Shown here in pieces: positions 53,081 through 61,770 of a DNA stretch of 64,000 nt (position 1 is the first letter of the stretch; each line of letters opens with the position of its first letter). Made by a program: the position numbers and the translations under genes. The stretch is from Rhodoblastus sphagnicola (GTDB taxonomy: Bacteria; Pseudomonadota; Alphaproteobacteria; Rhizobiales; Beijerinckiaceae), in contig NZ_NHSJ01000073.1 of NCBI RefSeq assembly GCF_002937075.1, positions 1-64,000 of the forward strand. The letters are read 5' to 3'. Under the pieces are notes generated by a model that saw nothing but the letters and a program-made list of their open reading frames with translations, made no database searches and had not been told where the DNA came from.

Positions 53081-53236
53081 TCTCCTTCTCCCCTTGCGGG
53101 AGAAGGTGGCTCGCCGCCATCAGGCGGCGAGACGGATGAGGGGTAGATCCCTCAAGTACAAACATATGAGCGGCGGCCAAGCCCCCTCATCCGGCGCCAT
53201 AGCCCGTCGAAAGACGGACGCCCTATGGAGAGAAGG
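53081..53236. repeat. Mosaic of REP-like hairpins between tlpA and grxD
   Basis: Three nested palindromes lie between convergent genes. CCTTCTCCC (53084-53092) pairs with GGGAGAAGG (53098-53106). TCGCCGCC pairs with GGCGGCGA around ATCA (53111-53130). CCATAG/CTATGG plus CCGTC/GACGG surround GAAA (53197-53228). In addition CGGATGAGGGG (53133-53143) and CCCCTCATCCG (53183-53193) are inverted copies. The first module recurs at 60363-60387. It is a typical bidirectional extragenic repeat and may serve as terminator for both genes. Confidence 0.7.
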
Positions 53237-53258
53237 GAAGCGGCGGAGAGATTGCGGC

Positions 53259-53612
53259 TTACGCCTGCGCCGGGTCCTTCACCGCCACGCCGGCGGTCTT
53301 GAACGCGGTGACCAACTCGCCCGAGGCAAACATTTCGCGCACGATGTCGCAACCGCCGACGAATTCGCCCTTGATGTAGAGCTGCGGGATGGTCGGCCAG
53401 TTCGAGAACGCCTTCACGCCCTCGCGGATTTCCGCGTCCTCAAGCACGTTCACGCCTTTATACGGCACTTCGAGATGGCCCAGAATCTTCGCGACCTGGC
53501 CGGAAAAGCCGCATTGCGGGAAATTGGGCGTGCCCTTCATGAACAGCACGACATCATTGGCTTCGACGTCCTGCTTGATGCGATCGAGAGCCTGTTGCAA
53601 CGGATCCGACAT
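53259..53612 (-). CDS. grxD: Monothiol glutaredoxin (Grx4 family)
   Basis: A 117-residue protein of normal length. The monothiol active site CGFS lies in [16 protein letters not shown] after [25 protein letters not shown] carries the glutathione-binding TIP and GGCD motifs. Such proteins hold a glutathione-ligated [2Fe-2S] cluster, pass it to apo-proteins, and form complexes with BolA. The bolA gene lies 67 bases upstream on the same strand. An FNR/FixK-like site (53669) sits in its upstream region. Confidence 0.95.
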   Translation of the reverse strand: MSDPLQQALDRIKQDVEANDVVLFMKGTPNFPQCGFSGQVAKILGHLEVPYKGVNVLEDAEIREGVKAFSNWPTIPQLYIKGEFVGGCDIVREMFASGELVTAFKTAGVAVKDPAQA

Positions 53613-53626
53613 GTCTGTTTCCTTTC

Positions 53627-53647
53627 AACGGAGGTCAAGGCTCCGTT
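53627..53647. promoter_or_regulatory. Inverted repeat in the grxD leader
   Basis: AACGGAG (53627-53633) and CTCCGTT (53641-53647) are perfect 7-bp complements around GTCAAGG, just upstream of the grxD ribosome site (AAGGAAA on the minus strand). It could be an operator or an mRNA hairpin. Confidence 0.4.
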
Positions 53648-53668
53648 GTGACCGAAAATAGTGTGCTT

Positions 53669-53682
53669 TTGATCTGAATCAA
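53669..53682 (-). promoter_or_regulatory. FNR/FixK-type site upstream of grxD
   Basis: TTGAT-CTGA-ATCAA matches the FNR/FixK consensus at all ten specified bases. It spans the bolA stop codon and lies 57 bases before the grxD ATG. On the minus strand, TTGATT (53677-53682) and TATTTT (53655-53660) are 16 bases apart, so the site overlaps a possible -35; repression is as likely as activation. Confidence 0.6.
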
Positions 53683-53918
53683 GCCGTTTCCGGCGGCGCG
53701 GTTTCCAGCGCCAGCGCGTGCAGCGCGCCGCCGACATTGCCCTTGAGCGCCGCATAGACCAACTGGTGCTGCTTGACGCGGCTCAGGCCGCGAAAAGCTT
53801 CCGAAACGACCTGGGCGCGGTAATGGTCGCCGTCATTAACCAGCGCCGTCAGGTAAACCTCGGCGTCGGGCAGGGCGTCCTTGATCATCTTTTCGATGTC
53901 TTGGGGTTCCATCGGCAT
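53679..53918 (-). CDS. bolA: BolA family protein
   Basis: 79 residues from the ATG at 53918, eight bases after GAGGAA; another ATG two codons in is also possible. The class II KH-like BolA fold is evident: [20 protein letters not shown], then [29 protein letters not shown] with the conserved histidine used in cluster binding. BolA2-like proteins form [2Fe-2S]-bridged heterodimers with monothiol glutaredoxins; grxD is the next gene. The gene lies 10 bases after purL, suggesting a purL-bolA-grxD unit with an internal promoter. Confidence 0.9.
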   Translation of the reverse strand: MPMEPQDIEKMIKDALPDAEVYLTALVNDGDHYRAQVVSEAFRGLSRVKQHQLVYAALKGNVGGALHALALETAPPETA

Positions 53919-53928
53919 GGGCTTTTCC

Positions 53929-56148
<2,220 letters not shown>

Positions 56149-56322
56149 GGGATCGGCCTTCGAGTGGGGCGCGGCTTTAGCAGGCGACAGGCGCGCGAAA
56201 AGAGAAAAGCTTGCGCGTTTCGATAGAGCTTCACGTCCGCCTTGGCAAGAATCGACCCGTATTCCGCGGTCGTGTCTTTTTTGCAACGGGCTGGAAAAGT
56301 CTTGCGGTGGACCAGCGGTTAA

Positions 56323-56336
56323 TTGATCTCAATCAA
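56323..56336 (+). promoter_or_regulatory. FNR/FixK-type site upstream of ompW
   Basis: TTGAT-CTCA-ATCAA matches the consensus at all ten specified bases, 100 bases before the ompW start. If it acts at -41.5, transcription would begin near 56371 with a 66-base leader. Oxygen control of ompW by FNR is known in Escherichia coli, which supports the assignment. The divergent purL start lies 175 bases to the other side. Confidence 0.65.
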
Positions 56337-56436
56337 GTAATTCAACGGTAGCGCGGGCCAGTGTGAATTCGGGCCTGGAGCGCGTTCGCGACGTTCTTCG
56401 CTGGAATTCGCAAACCGCATCAATGGAATATCCCCC

Positions 56437-57135
56437 ATGAAGACCCTCGTTTCCTGCGCTTTCGCCGCCGCTCTCCTCTCCTGCGTCGCGGTTCCGGCCT
56501 TCGCCGCCGACCTGCCCTCGACCAAGGCCGCTCCGGCCCTTCCGGCGATCGACACGTTCGACCCCTTCCTCATCCGCGTGCGCGGCCTCGCCGTCCTGCC
56601 GGACGCTTCGGGAACCAAACTGGCCGACAAGACGCTTTCCGGCGCCAAGCTGTCCGACAACGGCATTCCGGAAGTCGACTTCACCTATTTCTTCACCAAG
56701 AATATCGCGGCTGAGTTGATCGCGGGCGTGACACATCATCGCCTGACTGCTGGCGGTTCGAATGTGGCGCTGGCCAATACCACCCTGCTGCCGCCGACCC
56801 TGACCCTGCAATATCACTTCGCGCTGGGCCAGCTCGACCCCTATGTCGGCGTCGGCGTCAACTACACCTGGTTCCTCGGCACGAAGTCGCCGGCCCTCAA
56901 CGGCGTGGTCAACATCCACTCCGCCGTCGCCCCCGCCTTCCAGTTCGGCGCGGATTATTACCTGACCAAGAACTGGCTGATCAACGTCGACGCCAAATAC
57001 ATCATGCTGGAAACCGACGCCAACGTCGGCGCGCGCAACAACCTGCAGCTGAAGGTCAACCCCTGGATTGTCGGCGCCGGCATCGGCTACCGCTTCGGCG
57101 TTTCGGACGTGGCCGCGCTCGTCGCCAAGTACTGA
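56437..57135 (+). CDS. ompW: OmpW family outer-membrane protein
   Basis: 232 residues: signal peptide MKTLVSCAFAAALLSCVAVP (cut after AFA-A, before DLPSTKAAP) and an eight-stranded barrel. Diagnostic OmpW segments are FLIRVRGLAVLPD, IPEVDFTYFFTKNIAAELIAG, LGQLDPYVGVGVNYTWF and VNPWIVGAGIGYRF; here it ends in VAALVAKY. OmpW proteins form narrow channels for hydrophobic molecules and are often induced by low oxygen. Promoter with an FNR/FixK-like box upstream and a strong terminator downstream mark it as a single-gene unit. Confidence 0.88.
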   Translation: MKTLVSCAFAAALLSCVAVPAFAADLPSTKAAPALPAIDTFDPFLIRVRGLAVLPDASGTKLADKTLSGAKLSDNGIPEVDFTYFFTKNIAAELIAGVTHHRLTAGGSNVALANTTLLPPTLTLQYHFALGQLDPYVGVGVNYTWFLGTKSPALNGVVNIHSAVAPAFQFGADYYLTKNWLINVDAKYIMLETDANVGARNNLQLKVNPWIVGAGIGYRFGVSDVAALVAKY

Positions 57136-57160
57136 TCAAATTCGCTTCGCGGCGAATCGA

Positions 57161-57188
57161 AAGCCCGGCCTGCAGGCCGGGCTTTTTT
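57161..57188 (+). terminator. Rho-independent terminator of ompW
   Basis: AAGCCCGGCC (57161-57170), loop TGCA, GGCCGGGCTT (57175-57184) followed by TTTT. The stem is a perfect 10 bp and the site is 26 bases after the ompW stop. Confidence 0.92.
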
Positions 57189-57292
57189 CGTCGTCGCCCG
57201 GAAAATTTAAAAATACCTTGAACCGTTTTCCCGTTCGCCGCGACCCATGGGCGTAAAGGCCGCAAGGGGCCTTGATCTCAGGGAGCAGAACG

Positions 57293-57556
57293 ATGACCAC
57301 CACCCTTCGCAACAGCCTGACCGCCCTCGCCGTCGCCGCCGCGCTCGTCACCGCCGTCCCGGCCGCGCAAGCCAAGCCGATGTTCTTCCCCCATCCCCAC
57401 CATCACTGGGGTCCCGGCATCGGCATTGGTCTGGGTTTGGGCCTGATCGGCGCCGCCGCCGCTTCCGCCGCCTACGCCGACGATGGTTATTGCCACACCG
57501 AGCGCCGCTATGACGAATATGGCGACTATATCGGCCGCGTCCGGGTCTGCGAATGA
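57293..57556 (+). CDS. Small secreted His/Gly-rich protein
   Basis: 87 residues from the ATG at 57293, preceded by AGGGAG. The signal peptide (TTTLRNSLTALAVAAALVTA, cut after AQA) leads to a mature protein with FFPHPHHHWGPG, a hydrophobic glycine zipper (GIGIGLGLGLIGAAAASAA) and two cysteines (GYCHTER; VRVCE). The His cluster might bind metal and the glycine zipper might associate with membranes. No named family is recognised. It ends 78 bases before the ECF sigma gene on the same strand, so it could be co-transcribed with that operon or be one of its targets. Confidence 0.7.
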   Translation: MTTTLRNSLTALAVAAALVTAVPAAQAKPMFFPHPHHHWGPGIGIGLGLGLIGAAAASAAYADDGYCHTERRYDEYGDYIGRVRVCE

Positions 57557-57633
57557 CTTCAACAGGCGGCGGGGCCTTGACCTTTGGTCTCCGCCGCCCG
57601 ATCCTCCCGAAGGCTCATTTTCTTCAGGGGGTC

Positions 57634-58209
57634 ATGCGCAAACAGGCGACGGAGACCGGCGACGATGCGGCGCTGCTGGCGCGGATCGCCCGAGGCGACA
57701 GGCTGGCGATGCAGGTTCTGTTCGCGCGCCACCGCCTGCGTGTGTTCCGGTTCATCCTGCGTTTCCTGCGCGACGAGGCCCGGGCCGAGGACGCCCTGTC
57801 CGAAACCTTTGTCGATGTTTGGCGCCAGGCTGGCGCCTTCGAGGGCCGGTCCAGCGTTTCCACCTGGATCCTGTCCATCGCCCGGTTTAAGGCGCTTTCC
57901 ATCGCGCGGACGCGGCGAGAGGCGGCGCTCGACGAGGATTACGCCGCCGGCCTTGTCGATGAGGCCGACGACCCCGAAATGGAAATGGCCAAGAGCGACA
58001 AGGCGGCGGTTTTACGCGCCTGCCTGCAAAAACTCTCGCCGGAGCACCGCGAGATCGTCGATCTGGTTTACTACCACGAGCAATCCGTGGAGGAGGCCGC
58101 CGCAATCATCGGCATTCCCCCCGCCACGGTGAAGACAAGACTCTTTTATGCGCGGCAAAAGCTCTCGGAGATTTGCAAGCGCGCGGGCGTCGATCGAGGT
58201 TGGCCATGA
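57634..58209 (+). CDS. ECF RNA polymerase sigma factor
   Basis: 191 residues from the ATG at 57634 (MRKQATETGDDAALLARIAR, after CAGGGGGTC); an upstream frame start would add 27 poorly conserved residues. Region 2 is RVFRFILRFLRDEARAEDAL...FVDVWRQAGAFEGRSSVSTWI and region 4 is LSPEHREIVDLVYYHEQSVEEAAAIIGIPPATVKTRLFYAR. It is a group IV factor with no extra C-terminal domain. Its stop overlaps the anti-sigma start (ATGA). The ECF group cannot be assigned by eye. Confidence 0.92.
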   Translation: MRKQATETGDDAALLARIARGDRLAMQVLFARHRLRVFRFILRFLRDEARAEDALSETFVDVWRQAGAFEGRSSVSTWILSIARFKALSIARTRREAALDEDYAAGLVDEADDPEMEMAKSDKAAVLRACLQKLSPEHREIVDLVYYHEQSVEEAAAIIGIPPATVKTRLFYARQKLSEICKRAGVDRGWP

Positions 58210-58853
58210 ACGCGCAAGACAGGCAGAAGCTCGCGGAACTGGCGCCCTTCTATGTCGCCGGAACCCTTGCAAACGATGAGCGGGCGGGTTTTGAACGCGC
58301 CCTGGCTGAAGATCCCGACCTCGCGCGCAACGTCGAGGCGGCGCGGGCGGAACGCGACGAGGTGATCGCCCTCAACGAAGCGCTGCCGGCGCCCGGCGCG
58401 CGCGCATCCGAAAAATTATTCGCCTTGCTCGACGCCGAACCGGCGAGGGCGCCGGGTTTTTGGCGTCGGCTTGATCTTGGCGCGCGGCTTGCCGAATGGT
58501 TCAGCCCCCGCGCGCTGGGCTGGGTCGCCATGACCGCCTGCCTGCTGGTCGCGGTGGAGGCGGGGTTTCTGGCCAAACCGTCGCCGGTCGGAAGCTATGC
58601 GACGGCTTCGCGCGACGAGGTCGCGCCCGTGGGTCGCCTCGCCCTGGTCGCCTTCAACCCCGACGCCAGGGCGGACCAGATCGCGGATTTGCTCGCGCAA
58701 AATGGAGCCCAGATCGTTGGCGGACCCCGCGCGGGGTTCTTCCAGGTCAGGCTTGGCGACAAGGACATGAGCGAGGCGCAAGCCGCCTCAAAGCTGGACA
58801 GTTTGAAGGCCTCCGGGCTCGTGCGTTCCGCGCTGAAAAAAGGTGAGTCATGA
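58206..58853 (+). CDS. Membrane anti-sigma factor with propeptide-like periplasmic domain
   Basis: 215 residues. Residues 1-60 resemble the ASD/RskA-type anti-sigma start (LAPFYVAGTLANDERAGFERALAEDPDLA) but lack the zinc HxxxCxxC. A single helix lies near 98-120 (LGWVAMTACLLVAVEAGFLA). The periplasmic part (about 140-215: RLALVAFNPDARADQIADLL, GFFQVRLGDKDM, SLKASGLVRSAL) has the beta-alpha-beta-beta-alpha-beta pattern of subtilase propeptides, and even shares LVAF with the propeptide of the next gene. It overlaps both neighbours by 4 bases. Role as anti-sigma is inferred from context. Confidence 0.8.
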   Translation: MNAQDRQKLAELAPFYVAGTLANDERAGFERALAEDPDLARNVEAARAERDEVIALNEALPAPGARASEKLFALLDAEPARAPGFWRRLDLGARLAEWFSPRALGWVAMTACLLVAVEAGFLAKPSPVGSYATASRDEVAPVGRLALVAFNPDARADQIADLLAQNGAQIVGGPRAGFFQVRLGDKDMSEAQAASKLDSLKASGLVRSALKKGES

Positions 58854-60400
58854 AAGCCTGGCGCTGGCTTCTCGTCCTGCCGCTGATTGCGGCGCTCGCC
58901 TCGCCCGCGTTGGGGCAGGAGCGCAATTTTTCGCGCGGCGGCGCGGGCAACTATCGCCCCGGCGCCGGTCATCACGGCGATTTTTACGGCGGCGGGTTCT
59001 TGCCGGGCCTGCTGCTGGGCGGGGCTGCGGCTGCCGCGCATGCGCGCGACCAGGAGTTTTACGATCCCCCGCCGCGCCCGCGCCATATCCGCCGGCCGCC
59101 GCCGGACTGGATGGAATCGGACGAAGCTCCGCCGCCGCGCCATCGCCCGCATCGCGCCCGGCCGGTCGTCATGGAATCAGAGGCGCCGCCGCGTCGTAAA
59201 AAACCGCCGCCGATTTTCGCGCCGGCGCGCGCCCGGCTGCCGGCGCTGGCGGAACAAAGGCTCGCGCCCGACGAAATCCTGGTCGCGTTCCAGGCGGAAA
59301 AGGTGGGGCAGGCCCAGGATTTCGCCCGCGGGCAAAAACTCGACCTCGTCGAGGCGCGGGGCTTAAAACTGATCGGGGTCACGGTCTATCGGCTCAAGCT
59401 GCCTCGGGGCGGCGACCTGCGCAAAACCCTGCGCCGGGCCGGGCGCGACGCGCGCCTCGCCTGGGCGCAGCCGAACTATTATTATCAGCTGCAGGAGCCG
59501 GACGCGCCGGCGTCAAGCCCGCCGCCGCAACCAGAGACCAAGGACTCGCCTGCCGTCGCGCCCGCGCCGGAGGGCTATGCCGGCGCCGCGCTCAATTTGG
59601 CCGAGGCCCACAAACGCGCGCGCGGGCAGGGGGTGGCGGTGGCGGTGATCGATTCTCAGGTTGACGCCGCCCATCCCGAACTCGCCGGCGTGGCCGTCGA
59701 AAATTTTGACGCGATCGGGACGCCCGGCGCGGCCCATACCCATGGCACGGCCATGGCCGGGGCGATTTCCGGTCACGTCAAGCTGGCCGGGGCCGCGCCC
59801 GCCGCGCGTTTGCTGGCGGTGCGCGCCTTCGATCCGGGCGGGGGCGGCGCGCGCGGCGCCACGCTGAACATTTTGGCGGGGCTCGACTGGGCGGCGGACA
59901 AGGGGGCCAAGGTCGTCAGCATGAGTTTCGCCGGCCCGCCCGATCCGCTGATGGAAAAAATGGTTTTGGCCGCGACCGGCAAGGGCATGGTTGTCATCGC
60001 CGCCGCCGGCAATGAGGGGCCGGGGGCGCCGCCGCAATATCCCGGCGCCTATGCGCCGGTGATCGCGGTCGGTGCCGTGGACGAGAACGCCAAAATCTAC
60101 AGCCGGGGCAATCGGGGCGCCTACATCAAACTGGCGGCGCCCGGCGTGGACGTGCTGGCGGCGGCGCCGAACGGCGGCTACGATCTCTCCACCGGCACGT
60201 CGATCGCCTGCGCCGAAATCAGCGGCGTGGCCGCGCTGGTGCTGGAAAAAAATCCGAGCCTCGATCTCGCGGCGCTGCGCAAAATTTTACGCGACAGCGC
60301 CCGAAAAATCGTTGGCGAGGCCGATCTGGGCGAGGCCGACGCGGCGGCGGCGCTCGCAAGGTCTCCTTCTCCCCTTTCGGGAGAAGGCGTCTCGCGCTGA
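58850..60400 (+). CDS. S8 (subtilisin-like) serine peptidase
   Basis: 516 residues. The signal peptide (MKAWRWLLVLPLIAALASPA, cut near LG-QE) is followed by a Gly/Pro/Arg-rich stretch of about 110 residues (unusually basic: PPRPRHIRRPPPDW). Then comes a propeptide-like domain (about 140-215: EILVAFQAEKVGQAQDF, LIGVTVYRLKLPRGG, LAWAQPNYYYQL) and the catalytic domain with D268 (AVIDSQVDAAHPEL), H298 (THGTAMAGAISG) and S451 (STGTSIACAEISG). It is exported to the periplasm or beyond. It is third in a coupled operon after an ECF sigma and an anti-sigma factor. The last codons are made of a dispersed hairpin repeat. Confidence 0.93.
   Translation: MKAWRWLLVLPLIAALASPALGQERNFSRGGAGNYRPGAGHHGDFYGGGFLPGLLLGGAAAAAHARDQEFYDPPPRPRHIRRPPPDWMESDEAPPPRHRPHRARPVVMESEAPPRRKKPPPIFAPARARLPALAEQRLAPDEILVAFQAEKVGQAQDFARGQKLDLVEARGLKLIGVTVYRLKLPRGGDLRKTLRRAGRDARLAWAQPNYYYQLQEPDAPASSPPPQPETKDSPAVAPAPEGYAGAALNLAEAHKRARGQGVAVAVIDSQVDAAHPELAGVAVENFDAIGTPGAAHTHGTAMAGAISGHVKLAGAAPAARLLAVRAFDPGGGGARGATLNILAGLDWAADKGAKVVSMSFAGPPDPLMEKMVLAATGKGMVVIAAAGNEGPGAPPQYPGAYAPVIAVGAVDENAKIYSRGNRGAYIKLAAPGVDVLAAAPNGGYDLSTGTSIACAEISGVAALVLEKNPSLDLAALRKILRDSARKIVGEADLGEADAAAALARSPSPLSGEGVSR
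60363..60387. repeat. REP-like hairpin inside the end of the S8 peptidase gene
   Basis: CCTTCTCCC (60365-60373) pairs with GGGAGAAGG (60379-60387) around CTTTC. It shares TCTCCTTCTCCCC with the copy at 53081. Here it encodes the last residues of the peptidase (SPSPLSGEGVSR), so the element has replaced the gene's original 3' end or the gene has extended into it. Confidence 0.6.
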
Positions 60401-60426
60401 CAGCATGAGACGGCAGGGGTCGCCGG

Positions 60427-61332
60427 TCACTCCGTAAAGACGATGGTTTTCCGTCCGTTGATCACCACGCGGTTTTCGACATGATAGCGCACGGCGCGGG
60501 CGAGCACCCGGCGCTCGATGTCGCGGCCCTTGCTCACCAGATCGTCCGGGCGGTGGTGGTGGGAGATGCGCTCGACATCCTGCTCGATGATCGGGCCCTC
60601 GTCGAGTTCGGCGGTGACGTAATGCGCGCTGGCGCCGATCACCTTCACGCCCCGCGCGTGGGCCTGATGGTAGGGCCTCGCGCCCTTGAAGCCGGGCAGG
60701 AAGCTGTGGTGGATGTTGATGCAGCGCCCTACGAGCTTGGCGGCCAGTCCGTCGGACAGAATTTGCATGTAGCGGGCGAGCACCAGCAGGTCGGCGTGGG
60801 ATTGCTGCACAAGCGCCCAGATCTGCGCTTCCTGCTCCATCTTGGTCTCGCGCGTCACCGGCAGGTAATGGAAGGGAATGCCGTCGAAATCGAGATGTGG
60901 AAAAGTTTCGCGCGGATAATTGCTGGCGACGCCGACGATCTCCATCGGCAATTCGCCGATGCGCCAGCGATAGAGCAGGTCGGCCAGGCAATGGTCGAAT
61001 TTGGAGACGAGGATCAGCACCTTGGACAGTTGCGACTGGGCGCGCACCCGCCAGGTCATGTCATATTCGTCGGCCAGAACCGAAAAACTCGCCTTCCACG
61101 CCTCTATATCGGCGCCCTCGCGCACCGGATTGAATTCGACGCGCATGAAGAACCTGTCGGTGTCTTCTTCGTCAAACTGACGGGTATCCGCGATGTTGAA
61201 GCCGCACTCGAAAATATGGCTGGCCACGCGGGCGATGATGCCCGGCCGGTTGGGGCAGGTCAGCAGCAGGTAGTAGATTTCGACGGGCGGCGCGGCGGGA
61301 GCGGATTTGTTCGCAGGCTTGTGTTTGGACAT
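60427..61332 (-). CDS. purU: Formyltetrahydrofolate deformylase
   Basis: 301 residues. An N-terminal extension of about 18 residues (MSKHKPANKSAPAAPP) precedes an ACT domain (YLLLTCPNRPGIIARVASHIF) and a formyltransferase-like domain with VLILVSKFDHCLADLLYRW, the catalytic HHSFLPGFKGARPYHQAHARGV, and HYVTAELDEGPIIEQD. It releases formate from 10-formyl-THF, balancing one-carbon units and supplying formate. In methylotrophs it links tetrahydrofolate to formate use. It converges on the S8 peptidase gene. Confidence 0.96.
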   Translation of the reverse strand: MSKHKPANKSAPAAPPVEIYYLLLTCPNRPGIIARVASHIFECGFNIADTRQFDEEDTDRFFMRVEFNPVREGADIEAWKASFSVLADEYDMTWRVRAQSQLSKVLILVSKFDHCLADLLYRWRIGELPMEIVGVASNYPRETFPHLDFDGIPFHYLPVTRETKMEQEAQIWALVQQSHADLLVLARYMQILSDGLAAKLVGRCINIHHSFLPGFKGARPYHQAHARGVKVIGASAHYVTAELDEGPIIEQDVERISHHHRPDDLVSKGRDIERRVLARAVRYHVENRVVINGRKTIVFTE

Positions 61333-61408
61333 GATCCAGCACGGGCGATAGAGGGAAGCGTGAAGCTCAAGGGGTCTCTAACGCCTGAAGGCTGAAAAGT
61401 CGAGAAAT

Positions 61409-61735
61409 TCACATCCGAGGGTTTCGGATTTTGGCGAAGGCGTAGGCAGGCAGCAGCACCGGCGCGCGCCTTCCGCCGCCGCGTCCCTCGTTCTCGTCGG
61501 TGGGCAGCAACATGATGGCGGTGGCCGCGACAACGCCGCCGAAGGTCATGCCGAAACTGCCGAACATCAGCGCCAGAAACTGCCACATGGCGTCGGATCT
61601 GAACATCAAGTCGCGGATGTTGCCGAGATTGGAGACCAGCACGCCAGCGGCGCAGGCGAACCCCACCGCCCAGCCGAACGCCCAGTTGAAGATCATCATG
61701 CGAACCAGACGGTTAGGCTTGCGGGACTGCTGCAT
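61409..61735 (-). CDS. Small membrane protein of unknown function
   Basis: 108 residues with two hydrophobic segments (WAFGWAVGFACAAGVLVSNL; FLALMFGSFGMTFGGVVAAT). The first positive-inside stretch is RKPNRLVR, and the C-terminal tail is basic (EGRGGGRRAPVLLPAYAFAK). The ATG at 61735 is supported by GGAGG eight bases upstream. An exact FNR/FixK-like palindrome lies 16 bases before the start, so the protein may be oxygen-controlled. No named family is recognised. Confidence 0.6.
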   Translation of the reverse strand: MQQSRKPNRLVRMMIFNWAFGWAVGFACAAGVLVSNLGNIRDLMFRSDAMWQFLALMFGSFGMTFGGVVAATAIMLLPTDENEGRGGGRRAPVLLPAYAFAKIRNPRM

Positions 61736-61750
61736 GGCGCGGCCTCCAAA

Positions 61751-61770
61751 AGTTTGATCTAGATCAAACT
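61751..61770. promoter_or_regulatory. Perfect 20-bp palindrome with FNR/FixK core
   Basis: AGTTTGATCTAGATCAAACT is self-complementary over all 20 bases and contains TTGAT-CTAG-ATCAA (61754-61767). It overlaps the stop codon of the YhaN-like gene and lies just upstream of the ribosome site of the small membrane protein. This is too close to the start for class II activation of an ordinary leader, so roadblock or repression, or a leaderless start, should be considered. Confidence 0.65.
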
